Notes: generated by a model not told the origin, from the letters alone. A DNA stretch of 64,000 nucleotides from Bacteroidales bacterium (GCA_017631435.1 JAGBTG010000035.1:1-64000), one strand, 5' to 3'; shown: positions 39,795 through 48,244, counted from the first letter of the stretch. Program-made: numbers and translations.

Positions 39795-40502
39795 ATGTTT
39801 TTTCATCGTCACTTTTTCATAGTTTTGTTGGTGGTTACACTCAGTTCATGTTCCGGTACAACTGACTGCAAATATGACGTTAAGGAGACCAGAGTTACGC
39901 GAGAGGAATTCCTGGAAGCCTATCATCGCAGACCCGAGTATAATCTTGTTGCGGACACTGCTGTCAACTGGCCAGATAATAAGAGAATTGAGTATGCTGT
40001 TTTCTGTTCTCTTAAAGAAGAAGAGAAGGAAAGGTACATCTGGGACAATTTGGAAATTAACAATATCCACCGTTACCCTACTGGTGAGTATGTGGCTGGG
40101 ATATCAGATGATGTTTGGATGTACAAAGAAGTCTTTCTTAATGATAAATTTGAGCCGGATACAACTGTAATTGAAGGTGCCATGTTTGCGGTTTATTCTA
40201 CTTCCGGCATTTATGCAGGTTGTGAATCATTTGATTGTGACAGTCATGCACTAATTCATTTTTATTCAAACAAAGGGAGTGAAAAAGGCAGAATGGAAGA
40301 AATTGCATTCTATAAGAATATCAATTGGAGACTGGAGTGGTTTGAAATGTTTCCGGAATTGGAAGGAATTGATTACAACCAATGCGTTGTCTGGTATAAA
40401 GATGCTTTATATTGTGCTGCTCAAGAGAATTGTTATGATGAAAATGGGAATTGGTTTACCAGACCCTATTTTGTGAAACTTGAACTTGTGGAAAACAAAT
40501 AA
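39795..40502 (+). CDS. Hypothetical lipoprotein
   Basis: 235 residues; signal peptide FFIVLLVVTLSSC with Cys about 20 as the lipidation site. The mature part is rich in Trp, Tyr and acidic residues (EKERYIWDNLEINNIHRYPT, AGCESFDCDSHALIHFYS). No family recognised. Located 12 bp behind MscS and 8 bp before the DUF1232 gene, so it is probably expressed together with the channel. Confidence 0.65.
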   Translation: MFFHRHFFIVLLVVTLSSCSGTTDCKYDVKETRVTREEFLEAYHRRPEYNLVADTAVNWPDNKRIEYAVFCSLKEEEKERYIWDNLEINNIHRYPTGEYVAGISDDVWMYKEVFLNDKFEPDTTVIEGAMFAVYSTSGIYAGCESFDCDSHALIHFYSNKGSEKGRMEEIAFYKNINWRLEWFEMFPELEGIDYNQCVVWYKDALYCAAQENCYDENGNWFTRPYFVKLELVENK

Positions 40503-40510
40503 TTGTACTT

Positions 40511-40771
40511 ATGGGAATTTTCAAGTCCATTAAATATAACTTCTTCCTTTTGCGTTATGTTCTCTCTTCAAAAAGCACGTCGCTGAAGAAGAAATTTCTC
40601 ATTGTAGGAACAATTGCCTACTTTATTCTTCCAACAGATTTTATTCCGGAACTGGTGCCATTTTTAGGCATAACAGATGATGCGGCAGCTTTGGTTGCCT
40701 GCATTTCTGCAATCACATCTTCTGTTACACCTGAAATTAAAGAGAAGGCACTTAAAAGGATTGGCGGCTGA
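40511..40771 (+). CDS. YkvA/DUF1232 small membrane protein
   Basis: 86 residues with the DUF1232 core: LIVGTIAYFILPTDFIPELV (Y-x-x-x-P-x-D-x-I-P), then PFLGITDDAAALVACI. One or two membrane segments; function unknown. Last gene of the MscS operon; its stop is only 9 bp from the converging AlaX-like gene. Confidence 0.88.
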   Translation: MGIFKSIKYNFFLLRYVLSSKSTSLKKKFLIVGTIAYFILPTDFIPELVPFLGITDDAAALVACISAITSSVTPEIKEKALKRIGG

Positions 40772-40780
40772 TGCAGGAAG

Positions 40781-41245
40781 TTATCCTGCCACCACTTTCC
40801 ATCTGAGTCTCCAGATGCCGTTTTCGTATGAATGGCTGATAATCTTGAATGTTCCCACCTCTGAGGTGTTCTTCACATGAGCTCCAATGCATGCGCAGAT
40901 GTCGTAGTCCCCTATTTTTACCAGGCGGAGGGTATCAGATGCATCGTCGGGAAGCTTGCTCAAGTCTACTAGTGCTGCAGCCTTCTCTTTTGCAATGAAG
41001 TCTATAGTCACATCCAGGTTGCTTGAGATAACCTCATTCACTTTTGCCTCAATGGCTGCTACCTGCTCTGCGGTAGGTTCTGCATCCAGAATGTAATCAC
41101 ATTTTGATTTTCTCTTCTCAACGTGGGCATTCCTTGAACGCGGGCATCCGAACATCTTGACCATAGTTGCATTGAGGATGTGTTCTGCTGTATGGGCAGG
41201 CTCAAACTCCTGCTTGTTGTGTGTATTGAGTTGTGGCGTTTCCAT
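40781..41245 (-). CDS. AlaX-like alanyl-tRNA editing domain protein
   Basis: 154 residues. Zinc-site residues of the editing fold are present: HTAEHILNATMVK (HxxxH, about 18-22) and DICACIGAHVKNTSEVG (CxxxH, about 122-126). Free-standing editing domains hydrolyse Ser-tRNA(Ala) or Gly-tRNA(Ala). The protein is short and lacks the OB-fold part of longer AlaX proteins. The family call is good; whether it edits tRNA(Ala) or another tRNA is inferred. Confidence 0.78.
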   Translation of the reverse strand: METPQLNTHNKQEFEPAHTAEHILNATMVKMFGCPRSRNAHVEKRKSKCDYILDAEPTAEQVAAIEAKVNEVISSNLDVTIDFIAKEKAAALVDLSKLPDDASDTLRLVKIGDYDICACIGAHVKNTSEVGTFKIISHSYENGIWRLRWKVVAG

Positions 41246-41298
41246 ATAAATTTGTATCTTTACTTGGGACTAAGTTAGTTAATTTTGGAGAATAAAAT

Positions 41299-42330
41299 AT
41301 GAATGAACTAGAAAACAGGCACAGGAAATATCTTGGTTTGGATTTGGTGCAGGATTCTTGGATAAGACTTGAAGTTTGTGGAGTTGTGCTGTATCACGAT
41401 GGTGAATTTGTCCGTAAGCAGATAACCTCTGAGTTTGGAAATTATTCTGAGTGTGATTTGTGTGCCCCTGTTCCACCTAAATACAATAAGGGAATCATAA
41501 ATAAGTTCAAAGAGAAGAACGGGCTCTATTTCTATCATTCCAAATACAGCAATAATTCCGGATTTTACATTAAGATAGGCAATACCATATCTCAAAGGAC
41601 TTTCATAGAAGATTATACCCACAATCTTGAGCAATGGCTGGACCAATGGGTTGCTGATTCCACTGATAATGATTTGGCCGATATTGAGGACTTTAAAACC
41701 TGCCCGAGAGTTCACCAGAAATTCAAGGAAGGAGATTTTTTTGCATTTAAGATAAGCAGAAGGAATTGGGGATTCGGGCGTATCTTGTACGATATTCATA
41801 ATCGCAGAAAGTCATCTGAATTTAAAGCTGGAATAAACCAGGGACTTGTGAATCTCCTTGGCCATGCTTTGATTGTTCAGGTGTACCACTATATTTCGCT
41901 AACGAAAGTGGTAGATATTAATTTCCTCAAGACAAGAATGAGTTTGCCTTCGCAGCCAATTTTTCACAACAGATTTTTTTATGGTGATTATCTTGTCATT
42001 GGAAATTCCCCAATTGAAGAATCTGAAATAACTCCCATGCTATCATTCGGCAAAAGATATGAGTGCCAAAAGCCGGTTGCATCATATCTCCAATATGGAC
42101 TCTCTTACTTTGAAAGTGACATTTTGGAAATTGACGGGAACTACAGCAGAGAAAGTGTAGGATTTGGTTTGGATGTTAATGAAGCCATACTCAAAGAATG
42201 CATATCAGCCAATAGCAATGACCCTTTTTGGGAGTCGTCATTGACATATACAATCAAACAAGATTTGAGGAATCCAGCCAATGCTGATGTGCGCCGGAAG
42301 ATATTCAATCATTTTGGAGTGAAATTATAA
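41299..42330 (+). CDS. Hypothetical protein with a possible Imm26-like module
   Basis: 343 residues, soluble. The middle segment VHQKFKEGDFFAFKISRRNW followed by GFGRILYD resembles the start of Imm26-type immunity domains (K-x-G-D-x-F-x-I-x-L...G-Y-G-R-I-L), found next to polymorphic toxins; the match is by eye and weak. The rest (CDLCAPVPPKYNKGIINKF, SRESVGFGLDVNEAILKECI) is not recognised. Single gene; no toxin gene next to it. Confidence 0.5.
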   Translation: MNELENRHRKYLGLDLVQDSWIRLEVCGVVLYHDGEFVRKQITSEFGNYSECDLCAPVPPKYNKGIINKFKEKNGLYFYHSKYSNNSGFYIKIGNTISQRTFIEDYTHNLEQWLDQWVADSTDNDLADIEDFKTCPRVHQKFKEGDFFAFKISRRNWGFGRILYDIHNRRKSSEFKAGINQGLVNLLGHALIVQVYHYISLTKVVDINFLKTRMSLPSQPIFHNRFFYGDYLVIGNSPIEESEITPMLSFGKRYECQKPVASYLQYGLSYFESDILEIDGNYSRESVGFGLDVNEAILKECISANSNDPFWESSLTYTIKQDLRNPANADVRRKIFNHFGVKL

Positions 42331-42336
42331 TTTGCT

Positions 42337-42344
42337 TATTTTTG
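42337..42344 (+). promoter_or_regulatory. -7 element for nitroreductase
   Basis: TATTTTTG matches TAnnTTTG; 21 bp upstream of the ATG at 42366. Confidence 0.5.
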
Positions 42345-42365
42345 GAACAATAAACATTTGACAAT

Positions 42366-42992
42366 ATGAAGCCAGTAAAATTACTTTTATCAGTTATTCT
42401 TGCAAGTGCCATGATTTCCTGCGCACCTGCAACTGAAAATCAAAACGAGAAAAAAGAGAACGCCATGAATCCAGTAATTGAAAACATTATGGCTCGCAGA
42501 AGTATCCGTCAGTACAAGCCTGAGCCTGTAAAGAGAGAGACAATGGATGTTATCCTGAATTGCGGCATCAATGCTCCAAGCGGAATGAACAGACAGTCAT
42601 GGGAGGTGAAGGTGCTCGACAAACCTGAGGTTATCTCAAAGCTTAAAGCCGCTATGGTTTCAGCCAATCCAAACTCTAAGCCTGAGAATGTTGAAGGATG
42701 CTTCAGGGGTGCCCCTACCCTTGTATTTGTTGCAGCAGACCAGGGCTATGACTTTTCAACCATTGATTGTGGTTTGCTTTCACAGAACATCATGCTCTCA
42801 GCTTGGTCACTTGGCGTTGGCTCAGTATGCCTGGGCAGCCCTATAAGATTCCTAATGGAATCACCTGAGGCACTTGCAATCTTGGGCTTCAGTGAAGGTT
42901 ACAAGCCTGTAATCTGTATAGGTCTCGGTTATGCAAATGAATCTCCAGAAGCTAAACCAAGAGATATCTCAAAAGTAAAATATGTTGAGTAA
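42366..42992 (+). CDS. Nitroreductase-family lipoprotein
   Basis: 208 residues. An N-terminal lipoprotein signal (LLLSVILASAMISC, Cys 19) is followed by a normal nitroreductase domain: IMARRSIRQYKPEPV (R-R-S-I-R, FMN phosphate contacts), NAPSGMNRQSWEVKV (about 70) and GVGSVCLGSPIRFL, PVICIGLGYAN. Uses FMN and NAD(P)H in relatives; finding it as a membrane-tethered, exported form is unusual because FMN and NAD(P)H are cytoplasmic. An internal Met (residue 34, MNPVIENIM) could give a cytoplasmic version. Ends at a bidirectional terminator. Confidence 0.85.
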   Translation: MKPVKLLLSVILASAMISCAPATENQNEKKENAMNPVIENIMARRSIRQYKPEPVKRETMDVILNCGINAPSGMNRQSWEVKVLDKPEVISKLKAAMVSANPNSKPENVEGCFRGAPTLVFVAADQGYDFSTIDCGLLSQNIMLSAWSLGVGSVCLGSPIRFLMESPEALAILGFSEGYKPVICIGLGYANESPEAKPRDISKVKYVE

Positions 42993-43015
42993 GAGTATTT
43001 TCTTCCCGACAAAAG

Positions 43016-43050
43016 AAGAGGTGGTTCGCAAACCACCTCTTTATATTTTA
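43016..43050. terminator. Bidirectional hairpin terminator
   Basis: AAGAGGTGGTT / AACCACCTCTT, 11-bp perfect stem with a 4-base loop (CGCA), followed by TATATTTT; A-rich on the other side. Between the convergent nitroreductase and FNT genes. Confidence 0.85.
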
Positions 43051-43058
43051 CAGTTTTA

Positions 43059-43658
43059 TCAATTTGCCTCAAACAACTCTCCCATAAACCATCGTGGAAG
43101 ATTGCAACCTATGTAGTTACCGAGAATTGCCCATCCCCATGCAGGAAGTATCCACCATTCCCAATTGCCTTGGATAGCAGCCAATGCATAGTAGTATGCA
43201 TCTGCTACGCAGTGGGGCAATCCACAAAGTATAAATACCGGCACACCGAACAACAATGGAAGATAATGTTTCTTCCTGGCTCCATATACTGCAAGAGTCA
43301 TTATCATACCTGTTCCGGCTGATGTTACCAGTAGCGAGTGCCAGCTGGCTGCACTTCTGGCATTCAGTATACCTGCAAGATTAGTGGCAACATTATCATT
43401 GGAAACATATCTTGCAACGAATGCTGCAATCAGACATCCTACTGCATTCAAAAGAATCATAAGAACAAGTTTTGGCCACTCTTTATAAGGTAAAAAGCCT
43501 GACTTCCCAGTAAAAAGCTGTGCTCCGCACATTACAACACTCAAGAGGCCAAATGCAAACATTGTTGCACCTACAGGACCACCAACTCTCAAATAAACAG
43601 TACCGCCAACACCAATAAGCAAGCCGGCGAAAATAGCCATTAACGTAAATCTTTTCAT
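43059..43658 (-). CDS. Formate/nitrite transporter (FNT) family protein
   Basis: 199 residues from the ATG at 43658 (MKRFTLMAIFAGLLIGVGGT). Six hydrophobic segments; FAGLLIGVGGTVYL, LFTGKSGFLPYKEW, and the ...WWILPAWGWAILGNYIGCNL tail correspond to FNT helices 1, 3 and 6. It is shorter than FocA/NirC (about 260-280 residues) and the family's GGxxFxxG-type helix breaks are only partly visible, so it is a divergent member. Inner-membrane channel for small monovalent anions such as formate, nitrite or hydrosulfide; the substrate is not predictable here. Confidence 0.7.
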   Translation of the reverse strand: MKRFTLMAIFAGLLIGVGGTVYLRVGGPVGATMFAFGLLSVVMCGAQLFTGKSGFLPYKEWPKLVLMILLNAVGCLIAAFVARYVSNDNVATNLAGILNARSAASWHSLLVTSAGTGMIMTLAVYGARKKHYLPLLFGVPVFILCGLPHCVADAYYYALAAIQGNWEWWILPAWGWAILGNYIGCNLPRWFMGELFEAN

Positions 43659-43707
43659 ATAGGCAAAAATATGTAAAAATGTTTTGTAAAAAAACAGCAA
43701 TAATTGT

Positions 43708-43715
43708 TAATTTTG
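43708..43715 (+). promoter_or_regulatory. -7 element for pyrophosphatase
   Basis: TAATTTTG matches TAnnTTTG; 18 bp upstream of the ATG at 43734. Confidence 0.5.
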
Positions 43716-43733
43716 TTCAAAATTATACCTGAC

Positions 43734-44351
43734 ATGAAAAATTTGACTCATAAAGCCCATCCATGGCATGGAATCAAACAGGGCGAGAACTTCCCTGAGG
43801 AAGTAAGAGCTTTCATTGAAATTGTACCTACTGATACAGTAAAATATGAGGTTGACAAGGAGAGCGGTTATCTTTCATTGGACAGACCACAAAAGTTCTC
43901 CAACATCGTTCCCTCGCTTTATGGATTCCTCCCTAGAACCTATTGCGGACCTAAAATGGCTGAACTTACAAACAAGGCTTTGGTAAGAACAGATGTAGAT
44001 GGTGACGGTGATCCTCTTGATATCTGTATCCTTACAGAGAAGGACGTTACCCACGGTGATATTATAGTTAACGCAAGACCTATTGGTGGTTTGAGACTAT
44101 TGGACCACAACCAGGCAGATGACAAGATCATTGCAGTTCTTAAAAGTGATGCAGTATACGGCCACATGACAGATATTGACCAGGTTCCAATGGACATCAT
44201 CCGCCGTCTGATCCACTACTTCAGTACATACAAGGATATTCCAGGTGAGCACACCAGCCGTATGAATTTCATTTCAATCTACGGTCCTGAGGTTGCAAAG
44301 GATGTTATTCTCCGTTCAACTGAAGATTATACAGATTTGATTGAGAAATAG
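43734..44351 (+). CDS. ppa: Inorganic pyrophosphatase, family I
   Basis: 205 residues from MKNLTHKAHPWHG. Hydrolyses pyrophosphate to drive biosynthesis. Metal-binding signature DGDGDPLDICIL (D-x-D-x-D-P-x-D, about 93-104), substrate residues in YEVDKESGYLSLDR (K and R) and the LPRTYCGP segment. The spacing and C-terminus follow the Bacteroidetes family-I enzyme. Single gene with its own promoter and a terminator. Confidence 0.93.
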   Translation: MKNLTHKAHPWHGIKQGENFPEEVRAFIEIVPTDTVKYEVDKESGYLSLDRPQKFSNIVPSLYGFLPRTYCGPKMAELTNKALVRTDVDGDGDPLDICILTEKDVTHGDIIVNARPIGGLRLLDHNQADDKIIAVLKSDAVYGHMTDIDQVPMDIIRRLIHYFSTYKDIPGEHTSRMNFISIYGPEVAKDVILRSTEDYTDLIEK

Positions 44352-44425
44352 ACAGTTATATGGAGTGGCTAAAAGGTCACTCCTTTTTGTTATATATTCA
44401 TCCGTATCCCTAACTTATCCATAAA

Positions 44426-44452
44426 AAAGGACTCCACTGACGGAGTCCTTTT
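44426..44452. terminator. Bidirectional hairpin terminator
   Basis: AAAAGGACTCC / GGAGTCCTTTT, 11-bp stem with a 5-base loop. Between the convergent ppa and desulfoferrodoxin genes. Confidence 0.85.
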
Positions 44453-44481
44453 CCAACTATTAAACTTAACTATATCTTATT

Positions 44482-44856
44482 TTACAACTCTGTCTTCCAT
44501 AGACCGTGCAGGTTGCAGTACTCATAAACTGCCACTGGTTTGTCAGAGCATGTGCAGAATGTAGCCTCAGGTTTATCTTTAAGGTTGATCTTCATTCCAC
44601 CGTTCTCTGTCTCTACGTAGATGAATGAGATGTGGTGCTCAGGAAGCATTGGGTGCTCTACGCTGCCTACCTGTACTTTAATTGTGCAGTCGTCAACTTT
44701 AGTTACCACTGGAACATGTTTCTCAGTGCTTGCATCAACTGTATTTGCAACAAGCTCCTGCATTTTCTCGCCGCAGCATACTACTGGAACTTTAGAATCA
44801 ACGTGTTTCTCAATTACATTACCGCAATGATTGCATCTGTAGAATTTTGTAGCCAT
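44482..44856 (-). CDS. dfx: Desulfoferrodoxin (superoxide reductase)
   Basis: 124 residues from MATKFYRCNHCG. N-terminal desulforedoxin-type centre: CNHCG (about 8-12) and CCG (about 28-30). The catalytic superoxide-reductase site is formed by EKHVPVV (His), VEHPMLPEHHISFIYVE (two to three His) and the C-terminal YCNLHGLW (Cys and His). Reduces superoxide to hydrogen peroxide without making oxygen, a typical anaerobe defence. Single gene with promoter element at 44941-44948. The upstream ATG would add 14 non-conserved residues. Confidence 0.93.
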   Translation of the reverse strand: MATKFYRCNHCGNVIEKHVDSKVPVVCCGEKMQELVANTVDASTEKHVPVVTKVDDCTIKVQVGSVEHPMLPEHHISFIYVETENGGMKINLKDKPEATFCTCSDKPVAVYEYCNLHGLWKTEL

Positions 44857-44940
44857 ATCTTTAAATGTTTTTATGTTTATAATCTTTTTATCTAACAAGG
44901 TTCTTAACCGTTTGTTGTGGTTTCATCCCCTTTTCTGATG

Positions 44941-44948
44941 CAAAAATA
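44941..44948 (-). promoter_or_regulatory. -7 element for desulfoferrodoxin
   Basis: Minus strand TATTTTTG matches TAnnTTTG; gives a leader of about 80 bases. Confidence 0.5.
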
Positions 44949-44993
44949 GTTATTATTTTCTAAATTACAAATATTCTAAACAAATAATTAATA

Positions 44994-46022
44994 TTATTTA
45001 TAAAAATTTTTCACAAAAGCAGCATAATTCCTGTTTCCAAGGATGCAGATGTTCCACCATCCGGCCAAAAGTCCGCTTCCGTATCCTGTCAACTGTACAA
45101 AAGAGGTACATACTGAACAGAGCCCTACCGCCAATGTTCCTTTTCTTAATGTTGCATCAAGAGCAATTACAGCAGCAAGCAGCAATAACGGTGAAATGCA
45201 TATAAGTGATATTTCCCATGCAAATATTATTCCCGACAATAATGCACATACAATGAGAGCAGCCTCCCCCACTGTGAATACACCGGGAAGCAGATGTACA
45301 AGTTTCAATGAGCCGGGATGCCTTTTTGTAAGATGTATTCTTGCAATGCCTGAGTTGAATACCTGCTTGAAGAAAGTTCTGAAGGTGTTTCTTCTTTTGT
45401 GGTATACCCATCCATCTATAAACAGTTTGCTAGTGTATCCTCCCTCCTTTACCTTATAGCTGAAATCAACATCTTCTCCAAAACGCATGTTTGAGAAACC
45501 TCCAATCTTTTCAAACACATCTTTACGTATTCCCATATTGAATGTACGGGGATAGAACTTGTCTGCACTTTTCCTGTTGCCCCTGATTCCTCCTGTAGTT
45601 ATCATGGAGGTCATTGAGTAATCTATTGCCTTCTGCAGTGTGGTAAATGACGGATGTGATCTGTCGGGACCACCAAAAAGTGAGAAATCACCCCTCTCCA
45701 CCTCTTTAGTGGCATTGCTGAAATAGTGCTCAGGTATGATACAGTCTGAATCAAAGAAGACAATCCATTCTCCGCAGGCCTTTTCAGCACCGTAGTTTCT
45801 TGCCTGGGCAGGACCGCCGTTCTCCTTATAATAATATAGAATGTTCAACTGGGGGTATTTCTTGCATACCTCATCACAGCGCAAAGATGAACCGTCTTCT
45901 ACAATTATTGTCTCAAAGTTCCTCACAGTTTGTGTGCAAAGGCTTGCAAGAAGTTCATCAACCTCCTGTGGTCTGTTGTAGACAGGTATAATTACGGAAA
46001 AAAGTGGTCTCTGTGGTATCAT
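44994..46022 (-). CDS. Family 2 glycosyltransferase with C-terminal membrane helices
   Basis: 342 residues. GT-A domain: LFSVIIPVYNRPQEVDELLA at the N-terminus, ETIIVEDGSS, GEWIVFFDSDCIIP (D-x-D metal site, about 92) and GGFSNMRFGEDVDFSYKVKE (E-D acceptor motif, about 185). Three hydrophobic segments follow residue 260. Inner-membrane enzyme adding a sugar to a lipid-linked or surface glycan; donor and acceptor unknown. No other glycan genes nearby, so no pathway can be assigned. Confidence 0.87.
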   Translation of the reverse strand: MIPQRPLFSVIIPVYNRPQEVDELLASLCTQTVRNFETIIVEDGSSLRCDEVCKKYPQLNILYYYKENGGPAQARNYGAEKACGEWIVFFDSDCIIPEHYFSNATKEVERGDFSLFGGPDRSHPSFTTLQKAIDYSMTSMITTGGIRGNRKSADKFYPRTFNMGIRKDVFEKIGGFSNMRFGEDVDFSYKVKEGGYTSKLFIDGWVYHKRRNTFRTFFKQVFNSGIARIHLTKRHPGSLKLVHLLPGVFTVGEAALIVCALLSGIIFAWEISLICISPLLLLAAVIALDATLRKGTLAVGLCSVCTSFVQLTGYGSGLLAGWWNICILGNRNYAAFVKNFYK

Positions 46023-46039
46023 AAGTTGATTTTCTCAAG

Positions 46040-46047
46040 CAAATTTA
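46040..46047 (-). promoter_or_regulatory. -7 element for the glycosyltransferase
   Basis: Minus strand TAAATTTG matches TAnnTTTG; 18 bp from the start codon. Confidence 0.4.
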
Positions 46048-46105
46048 CTTATTGTTTGTTGTTGTTCCAAACTATTGTTAACTTCACAAGCAAAATGATA
46101 TTTCT

Positions 46106-46534
46106 ATGAAAAAGTTATTTGTATTCATAATTCTTGCTGCATTTGCAATATCATGCGGCAATGGCAAATCGGGCAAGAACTCCAGTGGCTCTGCAACAGT
46201 AAAAATGAACGGTGTATGGAAGGGTGTCCTGCCCGCAGCCGACTGTTCCGGCATTGAGTATATCCTAAAACTGGAACCACAGGGTACATATGATTTGACT
46301 GTCACTTATATAGATGGAGAGGGTGATGGCGTTGATGCTGTCTTTACATCTGAAGGCAAAGTTGTGAGGGTAACAAGGGAAGATGGCGAGTATCTGAGGC
46401 TTCTCCCCCCTCCGGGCAATGATACTGTATATTTCAAGACAGTTTCAAAGGACAGGCTCCGTCTTGTAAGCCATCTTTCAAATCTTCCGGATGCCCTTGC
46501 ACCGGAGCGTTATGAGATTGTAAAGGAAAAATAA
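46106..46534 (+). CDS. NlpE-like lipoprotein
   Basis: 142 residues. Signal peptide KLFVFIILAAFAISC, Cys 17 as lipid anchor. The core GVWKGVLPAADCSGIEYILK (W-x-G-x-L-P-C-A-D-C-x-G-I-like, here with A in place of the first Cys) and Y-x-L-x-x-x-Y are those of the copper-resistance/NlpE N-terminal domain. NlpE relatives sense envelope stress or bind copper; with one Cys of the usual CxxC replaced (PAADC), metal binding may be lost. An acidic hypothetical protein follows after 12 bp. Confidence 0.78.
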   Translation: MKKLFVFIILAAFAISCGNGKSGKNSSGSATVKMNGVWKGVLPAADCSGIEYILKLEPQGTYDLTVTYIDGEGDGVDAVFTSEGKVVRVTREDGEYLRLLPPPGNDTVYFKTVSKDRLRLVSHLSNLPDALAPERYEIVKEK

Positions 46535-46546
46535 GATACACACACC

Positions 46547-46930
46547 ATGAAAAACATTAAAAAAGCAGAAAAATTCCTTAAGGAGGCACTTGCCCCTTTC
46601 ATTGATGAAAGCGGTCACATAGACTCCTTAAATTACATGGAAATTATTCCGGAAGATTTTGATCTTGATGAGTTTGAATGCAAGATTGAAGAACTTGAAC
46701 TTTCAATTTCTGATGTCTACCCTGCCACTCCGTACTATGTTTATCTTATGGCACTCATCAATAAAATTAAAGAGTTGTACCGTATAGATGAGGAGAATAT
46801 AGATGAAGACTACCTTCTTCCCGACGAAGATTTTGTACTTGATTTCCCGCAGGAGGAGATGACTCAGGAGGATATTGATTTCCAGGAACAGGACGATGAC
46901 TGTCTGGAGTATCTTTTTGATGAGGAATAA
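46547..46930 (+). CDS. Acidic hypothetical protein, 127 residues
   Basis: Unrecognised. Very acidic C-terminus (EENIDEDYLLPDEDFVLDFP, QEEMTQEDIDFQEQDDD), helical N-terminus with AEKFLKEALAPFIDESGHID. No signal peptide or membrane segment. Cotranscribed with the NlpE-like gene. The composition suggests a cytoplasmic protein that binds basic partners, but nothing firmer can be said. Confidence 0.55.
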   Translation: MKNIKKAEKFLKEALAPFIDESGHIDSLNYMEIIPEDFDLDEFECKIEELELSISDVYPATPYYVYLMALINKIKELYRIDEENIDEDYLLPDEDFVLDFPQEEMTQEDIDFQEQDDDCLEYLFDEE

Positions 46931-46982
46931 CATTATCAGGTGAACCCATTGGGGTATTCTGTTGTTGAACAAATAAAAAAAT

Positions 46983-47450
46983 ATGAATGCAACAGATATT
47001 ACCCCAAAGACAAGCCATCAGAAAACAATACAGGATTTTGATATAAGCAAATATATGGGTCTGTGGTACGAAGTTGCCAGATATGACAATATATTTGAAC
47101 GTGGTCTTGTAGATGTAAAGGCGAAGTATACACTTATGCCTGACAATACCGTAAAAGTAGAGAACCGTGGGCGCAATCCATATGGCAAGATAAAGACCTT
47201 ATATGGTACGGCTTACCAACCTTCGGCCTTACGCCCTGGACATCTTAGGGTAAGTTTCTTCTTTTGGTTTTCGTCTGATTACAATATAATAATGCTCGCC
47301 CCTGATTATTCATATTCTGTTGTGAGCGGCAGAAACGGCAAGTTGCTTTGGATTTTGGCACGCCAGAAATTCTTGGATAGCAAGACTTTGGATGTTATAT
47401 TCCAGTTCATGCGTGCAAGGGGTTTCAATCCGGGCAAACTGATTTTTTAA
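46983..47450 (+). CDS. Lipocalin family protein (Blc-like)
   Basis: 155 residues. Lipocalin signature FDISKYMGLWYEVARYDNIF (G-x-W-Y-E-x-A-R, about 22-31), then V-x-N-x-G-R-N and S-F-F-x-W-F-x-x-D-Y-N-I-I, and the C-terminal SYSVVSGRNGKLLWILARQK as in bacterial Blc. No lipoprotein signal is visible, unlike E. coli Blc, so it may stay in the cytoplasm. Binds lipids or lysophospholipids in relatives. Its last 4 bp overlap the 3' end of the converging MBL gene. Confidence 0.87.
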   Translation: MNATDITPKTSHQKTIQDFDISKYMGLWYEVARYDNIFERGLVDVKAKYTLMPDNTVKVENRGRNPYGKIKTLYGTAYQPSALRPGHLRVSFFFWFSSDYNIIMLAPDYSYSVVSGRNGKLLWILARQKFLDSKTLDVIFQFMRARGFNPGKLIF

Positions 47451-48244
47451 AAAGTGTACAGTTCGGATGTACTCCTTCTTGGAAGGCATGAGAGTTTCAC
47501 ATCCTTGCCTGCAGTTACATTAATGCTCCTGAGTGCTTTGGTTATACAGGCCATTGCCACGTCGGGAGTATTGTTGTTTTCACTCAGATGGCAAAGGAAG
47601 ATGTGCTTGAGTCCCTTGTGATAAAATCTCTTTATGGCAGATGCAGTCTGTTCATTGCTCAAGTGGCCGTTTCCGTGCATTATCCTGGCTTTGAGTTCGG
47701 GTGTATATGATCCGGTAAGGAGCATGTCAATGTCGTAGTTGCTTTCAAATATTACTACATCAGACTTTCTGCAGTATTCTATCACCTCATCTGTCACTTC
47801 ACCCAAGTCTGTGAGAAATGTGAGCCGTTTGTCCTCTATCTCAATATGATATCCTACTGTTTCCGTAGCATCATGGGGCACAATGAACGGTGTGAACTTT
47901 ATATCTTCATACACGCTTGCCTCCCCTGCAACAGTCTTGCGCACGCTCCCCTTCAGGCGGCACCTTGTGCATGGATGGTTATCAAGTGAAGCGTGCAGCA
48001 CAGCTGTAGCATATACAGGTTTTGAATATTTCTCGGCAAGGATGCCAAGCCCTTTGATATGGTCTATATGGTCGTGTGAGACAAGTATAAAGGAGATATC
48101 ATCTATATCTATACCATGCTCCATAAGCCTTTTCTTTACTGTCCTTGGCCCTATACCGGCATCTATCAGAAATCCTCCCTTCCCGTTCCCTATGTAGTAG
48201 CAGTTGCCGTTGCTGCCGCTGCTGAGGCTGAAAAACTTTACCAT
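47447..48244 (-). CDS. MBL-fold metallohydrolase (YycJ/WalJ-like)
   Basis: 265 residues. Beta-lactamase-fold motif LVSHDHIDHIKGLGIL (H-x-H-x-D-H, about 54-60), N-terminal FFSLSSGSNGNCYYIG and the later ESNYDIDMLLTGSY, HGNGHLSNEQTASAI and LCHLSENNNTP match the YycJ/WalJ group of 5'-3' exonuclease-like MBL proteins. Probably a cytoplasmic DNA or RNA phosphodiesterase. Last of the mtaD-pnp-HAD-MBL operon; its start overlaps the HAD gene by 7 bp. Confidence 0.87.
   Translation of the reverse strand: MVKFFSLSSGSNGNCYYIGNGKGGFLIDAGIGPRTVKKRLMEHGIDIDDISFILVSHDHIDHIKGLGILAEKYSKPVYATAVLHASLDNHPCTRCRLKGSVRKTVAGEASVYEDIKFTPFIVPHDATETVGYHIEIEDKRLTFLTDLGEVTDEVIEYCRKSDVVIFESNYDIDMLLTGSYTPELKARIMHGNGHLSNEQTASAIKRFYHKGLKHIFLCHLSENNNTPDVAMACITKALRSINVTAGKDVKLSCLPRRSTSELYTF

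Noticed and set aside
41246..41298. Clear promoters for the AlaX-like and 41299 genes
   Set aside because: TATCTTTA is close to TAnnTTTG but ends in A; too weak to list.
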